Shown piece after piece: positions 6,975-14,362 of a stretch of 15,841 nucleotides of DNA (position 1 is its first letter; every line of letters starts with the position of its first letter). Position numbers and translations under genes: made by a program. Under the pieces are notes generated by a model that made no database searches, was not told the DNA's origin, and saw nothing but the letters and a program-made list of their open reading frames with translations. Origin of the DNA: JAKFVA01 sp046155225 (GTDB lineage Bacteria; Pseudomonadota; Gammaproteobacteria; Burkholderiales; Burkholderiaceae_C). Where the stretch lies: positions 1 to 15,841 of the forward strand of contig JBJXED010000036.1 of assembly GCA_046155225.1 (NCBI GenBank), written 5' to 3'.

Positions 6975-7262
6975 ATGTTGGTATTGCCCGCGACCCTGAC
7001 CTTGGAGCAAGCGTCTGCCTGTGTCCGGATGCTGGGCTTGGGCTTGCGTGCCCAGCCCGGCCAGCAAGTGGTGGTGGACGCTGGCAGCCTGACGCAGTTT
7101 GACTCGTCGGCACTGGCGGTCTTGCTCGAGTGCCGACGCGAGGCATTGGCCTCGGGCAAGCGCTTTGCCGTCAAAGACATGCCTGCACGCTTGCTGAGTC
7201 TGGCGACCCTGTATGGCGTCGCCGAGTTGTTGCCTGCTCAAGCCAAGCCCGCGCTGGTTTGA
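6975..7262 (+). CDS. mlaB: STAS-domain protein MlaB
   Basis: MlaB is a small cytoplasmic STAS-domain protein that binds MlaF and stabilises or activates the MlaFEDB complex. The 95-residue product (E. coli 97) begins MLVLPATLTLEQA and contains the STAS core VVVDAGSLTQFDSSALAVLLE (about 32-52), with the conserved Asp-Ser-Ser at 43-45 that in related proteins contacts the ATPase or is phosphorylated. Assignment rests on this motif plus its place at the end of the mla cluster; STAS domains alone are widespread, so context matters. It starts 14 nt after mlaC, with a GGCAGG ribosome-site-like stretch just after the mlaC stop. Confidence 0.9.
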   Translation: MLVLPATLTLEQASACVRMLGLGLRAQPGQQVVVDAGSLTQFDSSALAVLLECRREALASGKRFAVKDMPARLLSLATLYGVAELLPAQAKPALV

Positions 7263-7305
7263 AGGCGTCCGGCTCCCAAGCCTGCGCTTGCCCTCACTAC
7301 CTTCC

Positions 7306-8214
7306 ATGACAGTGCCTGCAATTGAATTTCAAACGGTGAGCAAAACCTACGGCCGCCAGGGTAAAACCTTGCGCGCGTTGGACGAGGTCAACTTTGACAT
7401 TGCCGAAGGCGAATTCTTTGGTCTGCTCGGGCCCAATGGGGCTGGCAAAACTACGCTGATCAGTATTCTGGCGGGCCTCTCGCGTGCCAGTGCGGGCTAC
7501 GTCCGTGTTTTGGGCAGCGATGTTGTTACCGACGCCGCAGCGGCACGGCAAAAACTCGGTGTGGTGCCGCAGGAGCTGGTGTTCGACCCCTTCTTTAATG
7601 TGCGCGAGACGCTGCGCATCCAGTCGGGCTACTTTGGCGTCAAGAACAACGATGACTGGATCGACGAGCTGCTCTCCAGCCTGGGCCTGGCCGACAAGGC
7701 GCAGGCGAACATGCGGCAGCTCTCGGGCGGCATGAAGCGCCGGGTCTTGGTGGCGCAGGCCTTGGTACACAAGCCCCGCGTCATCGTGCTGGACGAACCC
7801 ACGGCGGGGGTCGATGTCGAATTGCGCCAGACATTGTGGCAATTCATTGCCAAATTGAACAAGCAAGGCCATACCGTGCTGCTGACCACGCACTACCTCG
7901 AAGAGGCCGAGGCGTTGTGCCACCGCATTGCCATGCTCAAGTCCGGGCGGGTGGTGGCCTTGGCAGCGACGTCGGAATTGCTCAAAGCTGCCGCGGGCAA
8001 TGTGCTGCGCTTCAAGCTCGACGGTGAGTTGCCTGCTGCGTTGGCGGTGCAAGCCCGCATCACAGGCCGCGTGGTTCAATTGCCTGCGCACAACGCGGCT
8101 GAGGTGGAGCAGCACCTCGCAAGCTTGCGCCAGTCGGGGTTGACACCTGAAGACATTGAAGTCCGCAAGGCCGATCTGGAAGACGTGTTTCTTGATTTGA
8201 TGGGGACAAGATGA
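7306..8214 (+). CDS. ABC-2 type transporter ATP-binding protein, YadG-like
   Basis: A 302-residue ABC ATPase, the nucleotide-binding half of an exporter whose membrane half is the next gene. It has Walker A GPNGAGKTT (42-50), the Q-loop VVPQELVFDPFFNVRE (about 87-101), signature LSGGMKRR (139-146), Walker B VIVLDEP (E164) and the switch His in LLTTHYLEEAE (H196). The DPFFNVRETLR segment and length resemble E. coli YadG (308), a multidrug/polysaccharide-type ABC-2 ATPase whose substrate is not established. The ATG at 7306 gives a normal N-terminus (AIEFQTVSKTYG) but lacks a visible ribosome site; the upstream 20 nt are C-rich. Longer in-frame starts would overlap mlaB and add non-conserved residues. 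It ends in an ATGA overlap with its permease. Substrate unknown; an envelope lipid or glycan is a guess from context. Confidence 0.9.
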   Translation: MTVPAIEFQTVSKTYGRQGKTLRALDEVNFDIAEGEFFGLLGPNGAGKTTLISILAGLSRASAGYVRVLGSDVVTDAAAARQKLGVVPQELVFDPFFNVRETLRIQSGYFGVKNNDDWIDELLSSLGLADKAQANMRQLSGGMKRRVLVAQALVHKPRVIVLDEPTAGVDVELRQTLWQFIAKLNKQGHTVLLTTHYLEEAEALCHRIAMLKSGRVVALAATSELLKAAAGNVLRFKLDGELPAALAVQARITGRVVQLPAHNAAEVEQHLASLRQSGLTPEDIEVRKADLEDVFLDLMGTR

Positions 8215-8969
8215 CCGGTTGGCACACCCTGTTCTACAAGGAAGTTTTGCGGTTTTGGAAAGTGGGTTTCCAAACGGTCGGCGCGCCAGTGCTCACCGCG
8301 CTGCTTTACCTCCTGATTTTTGGCCATGTGCTGGATGGCCGTGTCAAGGTCTATGGCGAGGTCGATTACACGGCGTTTCTGGTGCCGGGCCTGGTCATGA
8401 TGAGCGTGCTGCAAAACGCCTTTGCCAACAGCGCGTCGTCGGTCATCCAAAGCAAGATCATGGGCAATTTGGTATTTATCTTGCTCACGCCTATTTCGCA
8501 CTGGGGCTTGTTCTGGGCGTATGTGCTCTCCTCGCTGGTGCGCGGACTGGTCGTGGGGCTTGGTGTGCTGGCAGGAACTTCGCTGCTGCTCGGTTTGCCC
8601 GCACTCAACGCACCGCTGTGGGCTTTGGCCTTTGCCTTGCTGGGTGCGGGTTTACTGGGCGCGCTGGGTTTGATCGCCGGGCTTTGGGCCGACAAATTTG
8701 ACCAGATGGCGACGTTCCAGAACTTTCTCATCATGCCCATGACGTTCTTGGCGGGAGTGTTTTATTCGATCCATTCACTGCCGGGTTTTTGGCAGCAAGT
8801 CAGCCACCTGAATCCGTTTTTCTACATGATTGACGGCTTTCGCTACGGCTTTTTCGGTCTGAGCGATGTCTCGCCTTGGCTAAGCCTGGGCATTGTCAGC
8901 GCGGCCTTGCTCGCTACCAGTTCGCTGGCCGTGCATTTGCTGCGCATCGGCTACAAGATACGCCACTGA
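8211..8969 (+). CDS. ABC-2 type transporter permease, YadH-like
   Basis: A 252-residue polytopic inner-membrane protein of the ABC-2 family, partner of the preceding ATPase. After an N-terminal amphipathic stretch (TLFYKEVLRFWKVGFQ) there are about six hydrophobic segments: roughly 23-40, 55-75, 103-128, 135-160, 170-190 and 222-245. Family segments include FLVPGLVMMSVLQNAFANSASSV, the PISHWGLFWAYVLSS region, and FQNFLIMPMTFLAGVFYSIHSLP followed by HLNPFFYMIDGFRYGFFG. The last is the ABC-2 membrane signature. Length matches E. coli YadH (256). It overlaps the ATPase gene by 4 nt, so the two are surely one transporter. A 53-nt gap leads to ibaG. The substrate cannot be read from sequence. Confidence 0.92.
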   Translation: MTGWHTLFYKEVLRFWKVGFQTVGAPVLTALLYLLIFGHVLDGRVKVYGEVDYTAFLVPGLVMMSVLQNAFANSASSVIQSKIMGNLVFILLTPISHWGLFWAYVLSSLVRGLVVGLGVLAGTSLLLGLPALNAPLWALAFALLGAGLLGALGLIAGLWADKFDQMATFQNFLIMPMTFLAGVFYSIHSLPGFWQQVSHLNPFFYMIDGFRYGFFGLSDVSPWLSLGIVSAALLATSSLAVHLLRIGYKIRH

Positions 8970-9022
8970 AGCTGCCCTGCCCGGCACTGGCAAAATGCAG
9001 GGCTGTTTGTGAAACCATCTCC

Positions 9023-9268
9023 ATGACCGCCGAAGAACTTCAACGCATCATCCGCCAGGGCCTGGCCTGCGAGCACCTTGAGCTCACTGGTGACGGCAGG
9101 CATTGGTACGCCACCATTGTCTCGCCCGCGTTTGAGGGCAAGCGCCTGATTGCGCGCCACCAGCAGGTCTATGCCGCCTTGGGCCAGCGCATCCAGACCG
9201 ACGAAGTGCATGCGCTCTCGATGAAAACCTTCACGCCCGCCGAGTGGAAGCGCAGCCCGAATGGATAA
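9023..9268 (+). CDS. ibaG: BolA-family protein, IbaG/YrbA type
   Basis: An 81-residue BolA-family protein. In E. coli, ibaG lies between mlaB and murA, the same neighbourhood as here, which supports IbaG over BolA itself. BolA proteins partner with monothiol glutaredoxins to bind [2Fe-2S] clusters, and IbaG is linked to acid response and iron-sulfur or iron handling. The conserved elements are HWYATIVSPAFEGKRLIARHQQVYAALG, with the invariant RHQ His at residue 46, and the C-terminal EVHALSMKTFTPAEW. C16 is in the variable loop where cluster ligands can occur. I start it at ATG 9023 because MTAEELQRII aligns with the family N-terminus; the longer upstream frame overlaps the permease gene and is not conserved. 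Its stop lies 8 nt inside murA. Confidence 0.92.
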   Translation: MTAEELQRIIRQGLACEHLELTGDGRHWYATIVSPAFEGKRLIARHQQVYAALGQRIQTDEVHALSMKTFTPAEWKRSPNG

Positions 9269-10538
9269 GCTGCTGATTCGTGGCGGCCGGCCGTTGCTGG
9301 GCGAGGTGCTGATTTCGGGCGCAAAGAACGCCGCGCTGCCCGAGCTGTGCGCCGCGCTGCTGACCGACCAAGCGGTTACGCTGACCAATGTGCCGCGCCT
9401 GCAAGATGTGAGCACCATGCTGAGGCTGATCCGCAACATGGGCGTGCAAGCAGAGCGCAGCGACGCTGGCCGTATCACGCTCAACGCCAGCACCCTCAGC
9501 TCACCCGAAGCGCCGTATGAACTTGTGAAAACCATGCGCGCTTCGGTGCTGGCGCTGGGCCCTTTGCTGGCGCGTTTTGGCGAGGCCACGGTGTCGCTGC
9601 CGGGGGGTTGCGCCATCGGCTCGCGTCCGGTAGACCAGCATATCAAGGGCCTGCAGGCCATGGGCGCTGAAATCGTGGTCGAACACGGCTACATCATTGC
9701 CAAGCTGCCTGCGGGCCGCACGCGTCTGGCGGGTGCGCGCATCACGACCGACATGGTCAGCGTCACCGGCACCGAAAATTTCCTGATGGCCGCGACCCTG
9801 GCCGAGGGCGAGACTGTGCTGGAGAACGCAGCGCAAGAGCCCGAGATCCCTGACCTGGCCGAGATGCTGATCAAGATGGGTGCGCAGATTGAAGGTCACG
9901 GCAGCAGCAAAATCCGCATTCTGGGCGTAGAGAAGTTGCATGGCTGCACGCATGAAGTGGTGGCTGACCGCATCGAAACCGGTACTTTCCTGTGCGCGGT
10001 GGCGGCCACTGGCGGCGACGTGCTGCTGCGCCATGGCCGTGCGGAGCACCTGGAAAAAGTCATTGAAAAACTGCGTGATGCGGGCGCGTTGGTCAGTGCT
10101 GAGCCCGGCGGCGTGCGCATCCAGTCGCCCGGCCCGGCCTGGGCGCATTTGCACGCACAAAACTTCCGCACCACCGAATACCCCGGCTTTCCCACCGACA
10201 TGCAGGCCCAGTTCATGGCGCTCAATTGCGTGTCGCAAGGCAATGCCAAAGTCACCGAGACGATTTTTGAAAACCGCTTCATGCATGTCAACGAGCTGGT
10301 TCGTCTGGGCGCAAAAATTCAGATCGACGGCAAGGTGGCGGTGGTCGAGGGCGTGCCCAAACTCTCGGGTGCCACGGTGATGGCGACCGATCTGCGCGCC
10401 TCGGCGTCGCTGGTGATTGCCGGTTTGGTGGCCGACGGCGAAACCGTGGTCGACCGCATCTACCACCTGGACCGGGGCTATGACGGCATGGAAGCCAAGC
10501 TGCGCGGCATCGGCGGCGACATCGAGCGCATTCAATGA
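9261..10538 (+). CDS. murA: UDP-N-acetylglucosamine 1-carboxyvinyltransferase MurA
   Basis: MurA transfers enolpyruvate from PEP to UDP-GlcNAc, the first committed step of peptidoglycan synthesis, in the cytoplasm. The product is 425 residues (E. coli 419). Visible active-site features are the Lys-Asn pair K22-N23 in SGAKNAALPE and the catalytic loop PGGCAIGSRPVDQH with C117, equivalent to E. coli Cys115. That Cys is also the residue alkylated by fosfomycin, so the enzyme is of the Cys type expected to be inhibited, not the Asp variant. Other family segments are TEYPGFPTDMQAQFMAL and the C-terminal DLRASASLVIAGLVADGET, HLDRGYDGMEAKL. Its ATG overlaps the ibaG stop by 8 nt, and its own stop overlaps the hisG start as ATGA. 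Expression is thus physically tied to both neighbours. Confidence 0.98.
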   Translation: MDKLLIRGGRPLLGEVLISGAKNAALPELCAALLTDQAVTLTNVPRLQDVSTMLRLIRNMGVQAERSDAGRITLNASTLSSPEAPYELVKTMRASVLALGPLLARFGEATVSLPGGCAIGSRPVDQHIKGLQAMGAEIVVEHGYIIAKLPAGRTRLAGARITTDMVSVTGTENFLMAATLAEGETVLENAAQEPEIPDLAEMLIKMGAQIEGHGSSKIRILGVEKLHGCTHEVVADRIETGTFLCAVAATGGDVLLRHGRAEHLEKVIEKLRDAGALVSAEPGGVRIQSPGPAWAHLHAQNFRTTEYPGFPTDMQAQFMALNCVSQGNAKVTETIFENRFMHVNELVRLGAKIQIDGKVAVVEGVPKLSGATVMATDLRASASLVIAGLVADGETVVDRIYHLDRGYDGMEAKLRGIGGDIERIQ

Positions 10539-11188
10539 TTACGCTGGCGCTCTCCAAAGGCCGCCTCATGGCCGAGGCCTTGTCGCTGCTAGGCGGCATT
10601 GGCATCCAGGTGCTGGAAGACCCTGAAAAATCTCGCAAGCTGATTTTGCCGACCAGCCGTGCTGATCTGCGCATCGTCATCGTGCGCGCCAGCGACGTGC
10701 CGACCTATGTGCAATACGGCGGTGCCGATTTGGGTGTGGTCGGCAAAGACACCTTGCTCGAAACGGGCGACGCCGGCCTGTACCAACCCCTGGATCTGAA
10801 TATCGCCAAATGCCGCATCAGCGTGGCAGTGCGCGAGGGCTTTGACTACACCGCTGCCGTGCGCTCGGGCTCGCGGTTGACGGTGGCCACCAAGTATTTG
10901 GCGATCGCACGCGAATTTTTCGCGGCCAAGGGCGTGCATGTGGACATGATCAAGCTCTATGGCAGCATGGAACTGGCTCCGCTGACCGGCCTGGCCGACG
11001 CGATTGTGGATTTGGTTTCCACCGGCAACACGCTGCGGGCCAACCATTTGGTTGAGGTCGAGCGCATCATGGACATTAGCGCGCGGCTGGTGGTCAACCA
11101 GGCGGCGCTCAAGCTCAAACAGGCGCCGATTCGCGCCCTGATCGCAGATTTGGCGCAGGCCGTGTGCCAGCACGAAACGGCAGGATAG
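10535..11188 (+). CDS. hisG: ATP phosphoribosyltransferase, short form (HisG_S)
   Basis: HisG condenses ATP and PRPP to phosphoribosyl-ATP, the first and feedback-controlled step of histidine biosynthesis. At 217 residues this is the short form, lacking the C-terminal regulatory domain of the roughly 300-residue E. coli enzyme. Short HisG works as a hetero-octamer with HisZ, a histidyl-tRNA-synthetase-like regulatory subunit; no hisZ is in this window. Motifs are the N-terminal ALSKGRLMAEAL, GGADLGVVGKDTL (about 62-74), and the PRPP-binding loop near 150-165 (GLADAIVDLVSTGNTLRAN), with the signature LYGSMELAPLTG before it. It is coupled to murA by a 4-nt overlap and is followed 1 nt later by hisD. 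No promoter is visible between murA and hisG, as there is no room for one. Confidence 0.96.
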   Translation: MITLALSKGRLMAEALSLLGGIGIQVLEDPEKSRKLILPTSRADLRIVIVRASDVPTYVQYGGADLGVVGKDTLLETGDAGLYQPLDLNIAKCRISVAVREGFDYTAAVRSGSRLTVATKYLAIAREFFAAKGVHVDMIKLYGSMELAPLTGLADAIVDLVSTGNTLRANHLVEVERIMDISARLVVNQAALKLKQAPIRALIADLAQAVCQHETAG

Positions 11189-11189
11189 T

Positions 11190-12506
11190 ATGAATTTGAT
11201 AGCAACACCGGCAAGATTATCAACGGCTACGGCCACTTTTGATGCTGAATTAAGGGAAAAACAGCATTGGAATGCCGCCACCGACGCTGGTATCGAGCAG
11301 CGCGTCGCCGGGATTCTGGCCGACGTCAAAACCCGTGGCGATGCCGCCGTGCTCGACTACACCCGGCGTTTTGACAGCCTGACTGCCGCCAGCGTTCAGG
11401 CGCTGGCGCTGACGCAGGCCGAATTGCAGGCGGCTTGGGAGGCCATCAGCGCAGCCCAGCGCACGGCACTGAAAGTGGCGGCGGCGCGCATTCGCAACTA
11501 CCACGAACGCCAGTTGCAGGCCTGTGGTCTGAGTTGGCACTACCGCGACGAAGACGGCAGCTTGCTCGGCCAAAAAGTCACGCCGCTGGACCGCGTCGGC
11601 ATATATGTGCCCGGCGGCAAGGCGGCCTACCCGTCGAGTGTGCTGATGAACGCCCTACCCGCGCATGTGGCAGGCGTGGGCGAGATCATCATGGTCGTGC
11701 CCACGCCGGGCGGTGAGCGCAATGCGCTGGTGCTGGCCGCCGCGCACGTGGCCGGCGTGACCCGCGCCTACACCATCGGCGGCGCGCAGGCCATTGCCGC
11801 CTTGGCTTACGGTACCGCCACCATTGCGGCGGTGGACAAAATCACTGGCCCCGGCAACGCTTACGTCGCCGCCGCCAAGCGCCGCGTCTTTGGCACGGTG
11901 GGCATCGACATGATTGCCGGCCCTTCCGAGATCTTGGTGCTGGCCGACGGCACCACCCCGCCTGACTGGGTGGCGATGGACCTCTTCAGCCAGGCCGAGC
12001 ACGATGAGCTGGCGCAAAGCATCTTGCTGTGTCCCGACGCAGCCTATATCGACCAGGTGCAAGCCGCCATCCACCGCTTGCTGCCCGAGATGCCGCGAGC
12101 CGAGATCATTGCCAAAAGCCTCAATGGCCGCGGCGCTTTGATCCACACCCGCAGCATGCAAGAGGCCTGCGACATCAGCAACCGCATCGCCCCCGAGCAC
12201 CTGGAAATTGCCAGCGCCGAGCCGCACCGCTGGGAGCCGCTGCTCAAACACGCGGGCGCGATTTTTCTCGGTGCCTATACCAGCGAAAGCCTGGGCGACT
12301 ATTGCGCCGGCCCCAACCACGTCCTGCCCACCAGCGGCACCGCACGCTTCTCCTCGCCTTTGGGCGTGTACGACTTTCAAAAGCGCAGCAGCCTGATTGA
12401 GGTCAGCGAGCAGGGCGCGCAGACCCTGGGCCAGATTGCGGTGGAGCTGGCCACCGGCGAGGGTTTGCAGGCGCATGCGCGGGCCGCGCAGATGCGGTTG
12501 CGCTAG
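11190..12506 (+). CDS. hisD: Histidinol dehydrogenase
   Basis: HisD carries out the last two steps of the pathway, the NAD-dependent oxidation of histidinol to histidine, as a Zn enzyme. The 438 residues fit the family (E. coli 434). Likely Zn ligands by position are Q268 and H271 (DLFSQAEHDE), D370 (LGDYCAGPNH) and H429, with the catalytic Glu-His pair E336-H337 in APEHLEI. The VGIYVPGGKAAYPSSVLM segment and DKITGPGNAYVAAAKR are also diagnostic. The first 25 codons are AT-rich (31 GC of 75 bases) and include ATA, AGA, AGG and two TTA, unlike the GC-rich body. The ATG is 1 nt after the hisG stop, with AGGA 4 nt upstream. A Met start further in is not needed because homologues also begin with a short segment before RLST. 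Confidence 0.97.
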   Translation: MNLIATPARLSTATATFDAELREKQHWNAATDAGIEQRVAGILADVKTRGDAAVLDYTRRFDSLTAASVQALALTQAELQAAWEAISAAQRTALKVAAARIRNYHERQLQACGLSWHYRDEDGSLLGQKVTPLDRVGIYVPGGKAAYPSSVLMNALPAHVAGVGEIIMVVPTPGGERNALVLAAAHVAGVTRAYTIGGAQAIAALAYGTATIAAVDKITGPGNAYVAAAKRRVFGTVGIDMIAGPSEILVLADGTTPPDWVAMDLFSQAEHDELAQSILLCPDAAYIDQVQAAIHRLLPEMPRAEIIAKSLNGRGALIHTRSMQEACDISNRIAPEHLEIASAEPHRWEPLLKHAGAIFLGAYTSESLGDYCAGPNHVLPTSGTARFSSPLGVYDFQKRSSLIEVSEQGAQTLGQIAVELATGEGLQAHARAAQMRLR

Positions 12507-12546
12507 AGCATTTATTGAGTCAAGACGTGGGCCATGCGCAACACTA

Positions 12547-12595
12547 GGGTTCGGTGCAAATGATGAACCCCTTTAAAGTCGGCATTGAATTGCCG
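12547..12595 (+). promoter_or_regulatory. Tandem hairpins between hisD and hisC, the second next to the hisC ribosome site
   Basis: Two inverted repeats lie in the 100-nt hisD-hisC spacer. The first is GGGTTC (12547-12552) with GAACCC (12565-12570) around a 12-nt loop. The second is CGGCA (12580-12584) with TGCCG (12591-12595) around TTGAAT. Neither is followed by a T tract, so I do not call a terminator. The second stem ends on the first base of GGAG (12595-12598), the likely hisC Shine-Dalgarno sequence, 8 nt before GTG 12607. It could therefore damp hisC initiation until a ribosome opens it. Confidence 0.35.
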
Positions 12596-12610
12596 GAGCA
12601 ACACCTGTGA
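12560..12610 (+). CDS. Possible short leader ORF overlapping the hisC start
   Basis: An ATG-ATG start (12560, 12563) opens a 16-codon frame reading MMNPFKVGIELPEQHL and ending at TGA 12608-12610, which overlaps the hisC GTG start (GTGA). AGGG (12546-12549) lies 10 nt before the first ATG, a plausible ribosome site. It is not a histidine-rich attenuator peptide (one His). The arrangement looks like a translational coupler: a ribosome finishing here would terminate on the hisC start and would have opened the small hairpin at 12580-12595. A frame this short may be chance; I found no homology basis for it. Confidence 0.25.
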   Translation: MMNPFKVGIELPEQHL

Positions 12611-13716
12611 ATCAACCGCAAGCCACCCCCCTTTTGAGCCGCATCCGCGCTGATGTGCAGGCCGCGCACGCCTACAAGGTTCAGGACGCCACCGGTTTGG
12701 TCAAGCTCGACGCGATGGAGAACCCCTACTCTTTGCCGCCTGAGCTGCAGGCAGCGCTGGGCGCGCGCCTGGGCGCGCTGGCGCTCAACCGCTACCCGGC
12801 GCAGCGGGTCGAAGACCTGAAAAAAGCGCTGGCCCGCGCCACCGACTTGCCGCTGGGTTACAGCCTGATGCTCGGCAATGGCTCGGACGAACTGATCTCG
12901 CTGCTGGCCATGGCCTGCGACAAACCCGGCGCGCGGGTGCTGGCACCCGAGCCCGGGTTTGTCATGTACGGCCTGTCCGCGCAGTGGCAGGGCATGGAGT
13001 TTGTCGGCGTGCCGCTGCGACCCGACTTTGCGCTGGACGAGCCGGCCATGCTCGCGGCCATCGCGCAGTACCAGCCCGCCATCACCTACATCGCCTACCC
13101 GAACAACCCCACCGCCAATTTGTGGAGCCTCACAGCCATCCGCAGTGTCATTGCGGCGGCGGGCCAGATTGGCGGCCTGGTGGTGATGGACGAGGCCTAC
13201 CAGCCCTTTTCCAGCCACAGCTGGATTGACGAGATTCGCAGCAAGCCCACGCAAAACGCGCATGTGCTGCTGATGCGCACGCTCTCCAAATTCGGCCTCG
13301 CCGGGGTGCGTATCGGCTACTTGATGGGGCCTGCGGCATTGATTGAGCAGATCAACAAAGTGCGCCCGCCCTACAACGTGAGCGTGTTGAATGCCGAATG
13401 CGCGCTGTTTGCACTGGAGCATGCCGAGATTTTTGCGCAGCAGGCGCAAAAACTGCGTGGCCAGCGTGCCATGGTGTTCAAGAAGCTGCAACTCCTGGGC
13501 GGCGGCGTCACGCCCTACCCGAGTGAGGCCAACATGATGCTGCTGCGCGTGGCCGAAGGCCGGGCCGAGATGGTGTTTGAGTCGCTGCGTGCCAAAGGCG
13601 TGCTGGTGAAGAACGTTTCTACAATGCACCCGCTGCTACGCGATTGTTTGCGCATCACCATCGGCACCGCTGACGAAAACGCACAAATGGTCTCGGCACT
13701 GAAAGCATCGCTGTGA
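12607..13716 (+). CDS. hisC: Histidinol-phosphate aminotransferase
   Basis: HisC is a PLP enzyme of aminotransferase fold class I that converts imidazole-acetol phosphate and glutamate to histidinol phosphate and 2-oxoglutarate. The product has 369 residues (E. coli 356). K228 in MRTLSKFGLAGVRIGY is the PLP Schiff-base lysine. Other contacts are N167 in YPNNPT, D195 and Y198 in VMDEAYQ, and LDAMENPY (35-41) at the N-terminus. LGNGSDELI (89-97) is the phosphate-cradle segment. The start is GTG 12607, chosen because GGAG lies 8 nt upstream and MNQPQATPLLSRIR precedes the conserved LDAMENP at the usual distance. Unlike most junctions here, the gap to hisD is 100 nt and holds hairpins and a short ORF, so hisC may be tuned separately. 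hisB follows after 19 nt. Confidence 0.96.
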   Translation: MNQPQATPLLSRIRADVQAAHAYKVQDATGLVKLDAMENPYSLPPELQAALGARLGALALNRYPAQRVEDLKKALARATDLPLGYSLMLGNGSDELISLLAMACDKPGARVLAPEPGFVMYGLSAQWQGMEFVGVPLRPDFALDEPAMLAAIAQYQPAITYIAYPNNPTANLWSLTAIRSVIAAAGQIGGLVVMDEAYQPFSSHSWIDEIRSKPTQNAHVLLMRTLSKFGLAGVRIGYLMGPAALIEQINKVRPPYNVSVLNAECALFALEHAEIFAQQAQKLRGQRAMVFKKLQLLGGGVTPYPSEANMMLLRVAEGRAEMVFESLRAKGVLVKNVSTMHPLLRDCLRITIGTADENAQMVSALKASL

Positions 13717-13735
13717 TGCCCGCACCCAACGCACT

Positions 13736-14341
13736 ATGACCGCCACTTTCCCCGACCGCATTGCCGAAGTCAGCCGCCACACGGCAGAAACCCAAATCAC
13801 CGCCAAAGTGAACCTGGACGGCAGCGGTGTCTCGCAGCTGGCCACCGGCATCGGCTTTTTTGACCACATGCTCGACCAGATTGCCCGCCACGGCCTGATC
13901 GATTTGGACATCCGCGCCATCGGCGACTTGCATATCGACGGCCACCACACCGTGGAAGACGTCGGCATCACACTGGGCCAGGCAGTGCACAAAGCGGTGG
14001 GCGACAAAAAAGGCATTCGCCGCTACGGCCACGCCTATGTGCCGCTGGACGAGGCGCTCAGCCGTGTGGTGGTGGACTTTTCCGGCCGCCCCGGCCTGAT
14101 CATGAACGTGCCGTTCAAGAGCGGCATGATCGGCACCTTTGACAGCCAGCTCGCGCACGAGTTTTTCCAGGGCTTTGTCAACCACGCGTTTGTCACGCTG
14201 CACATCGACAACCTGCGCGGCGAAAACGCGCACCACCAGGCCGAGACGGTGTTCAAAGCCTTTGCCCGTGCCTTGCGCATGGCGCTGGAGCGTGACCCGC
14301 GCGCGCCCGAGGCGATTCCATCGACCAAAGGCAGCCTGTAG
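13736..14341 (+). CDS. hisB: Imidazoleglycerol-phosphate dehydratase (monofunctional)
   Basis: This enzyme dehydrates imidazoleglycerol phosphate to imidazole-acetol phosphate, the HisC substrate. At 201 residues it has only the dehydratase domain; the histinol-phosphatase domain fused to HisB in E. coli is absent, so histidinol-phosphate phosphatase must be a separate protein encoded elsewhere. Two His-rich Mn-binding repeats are clear: FFDHML (41-46) with HHTVED (70-75), and HEFF (141-144) with NAHHQAE (164-170). The C-terminus IPSTKGSL is the usual family ending. It follows hisC by 19 nt and precedes hisH by 55 nt; the latter spacer is taken up by a repeat-like sequence. Confidence 0.97.
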   Translation: MTATFPDRIAEVSRHTAETQITAKVNLDGSGVSQLATGIGFFDHMLDQIARHGLIDLDIRAIGDLHIDGHHTVEDVGITLGQAVHKAVGDKKGIRRYGHAYVPLDEALSRVVVDFSGRPGLIMNVPFKSGMIGTFDSQLAHEFFQGFVNHAFVTLHIDNLRGENAHHQAETVFKAFARALRMALERDPRAPEAIPSTKGSL

Positions 14342-14362
14342 CCACTTTTTAATGCCTAATTG

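Noticed and set aside
7213..7305. An upstream in-frame ATG that would extend the YadG-like ATPase by 31 residues.
   Set aside because: The extension overlaps mlaB and is low-complexity Pro/Leu/Ser-rich sequence without family similarity; ATG 7306 gives the normal N-terminus.
12547..12575. The GGGTTC/GAACCC hairpin after hisD as a transcription terminator.
   Set aside because: It is followed by CTTTAAAG rather than a T tract, and the his genes continue immediately downstream.
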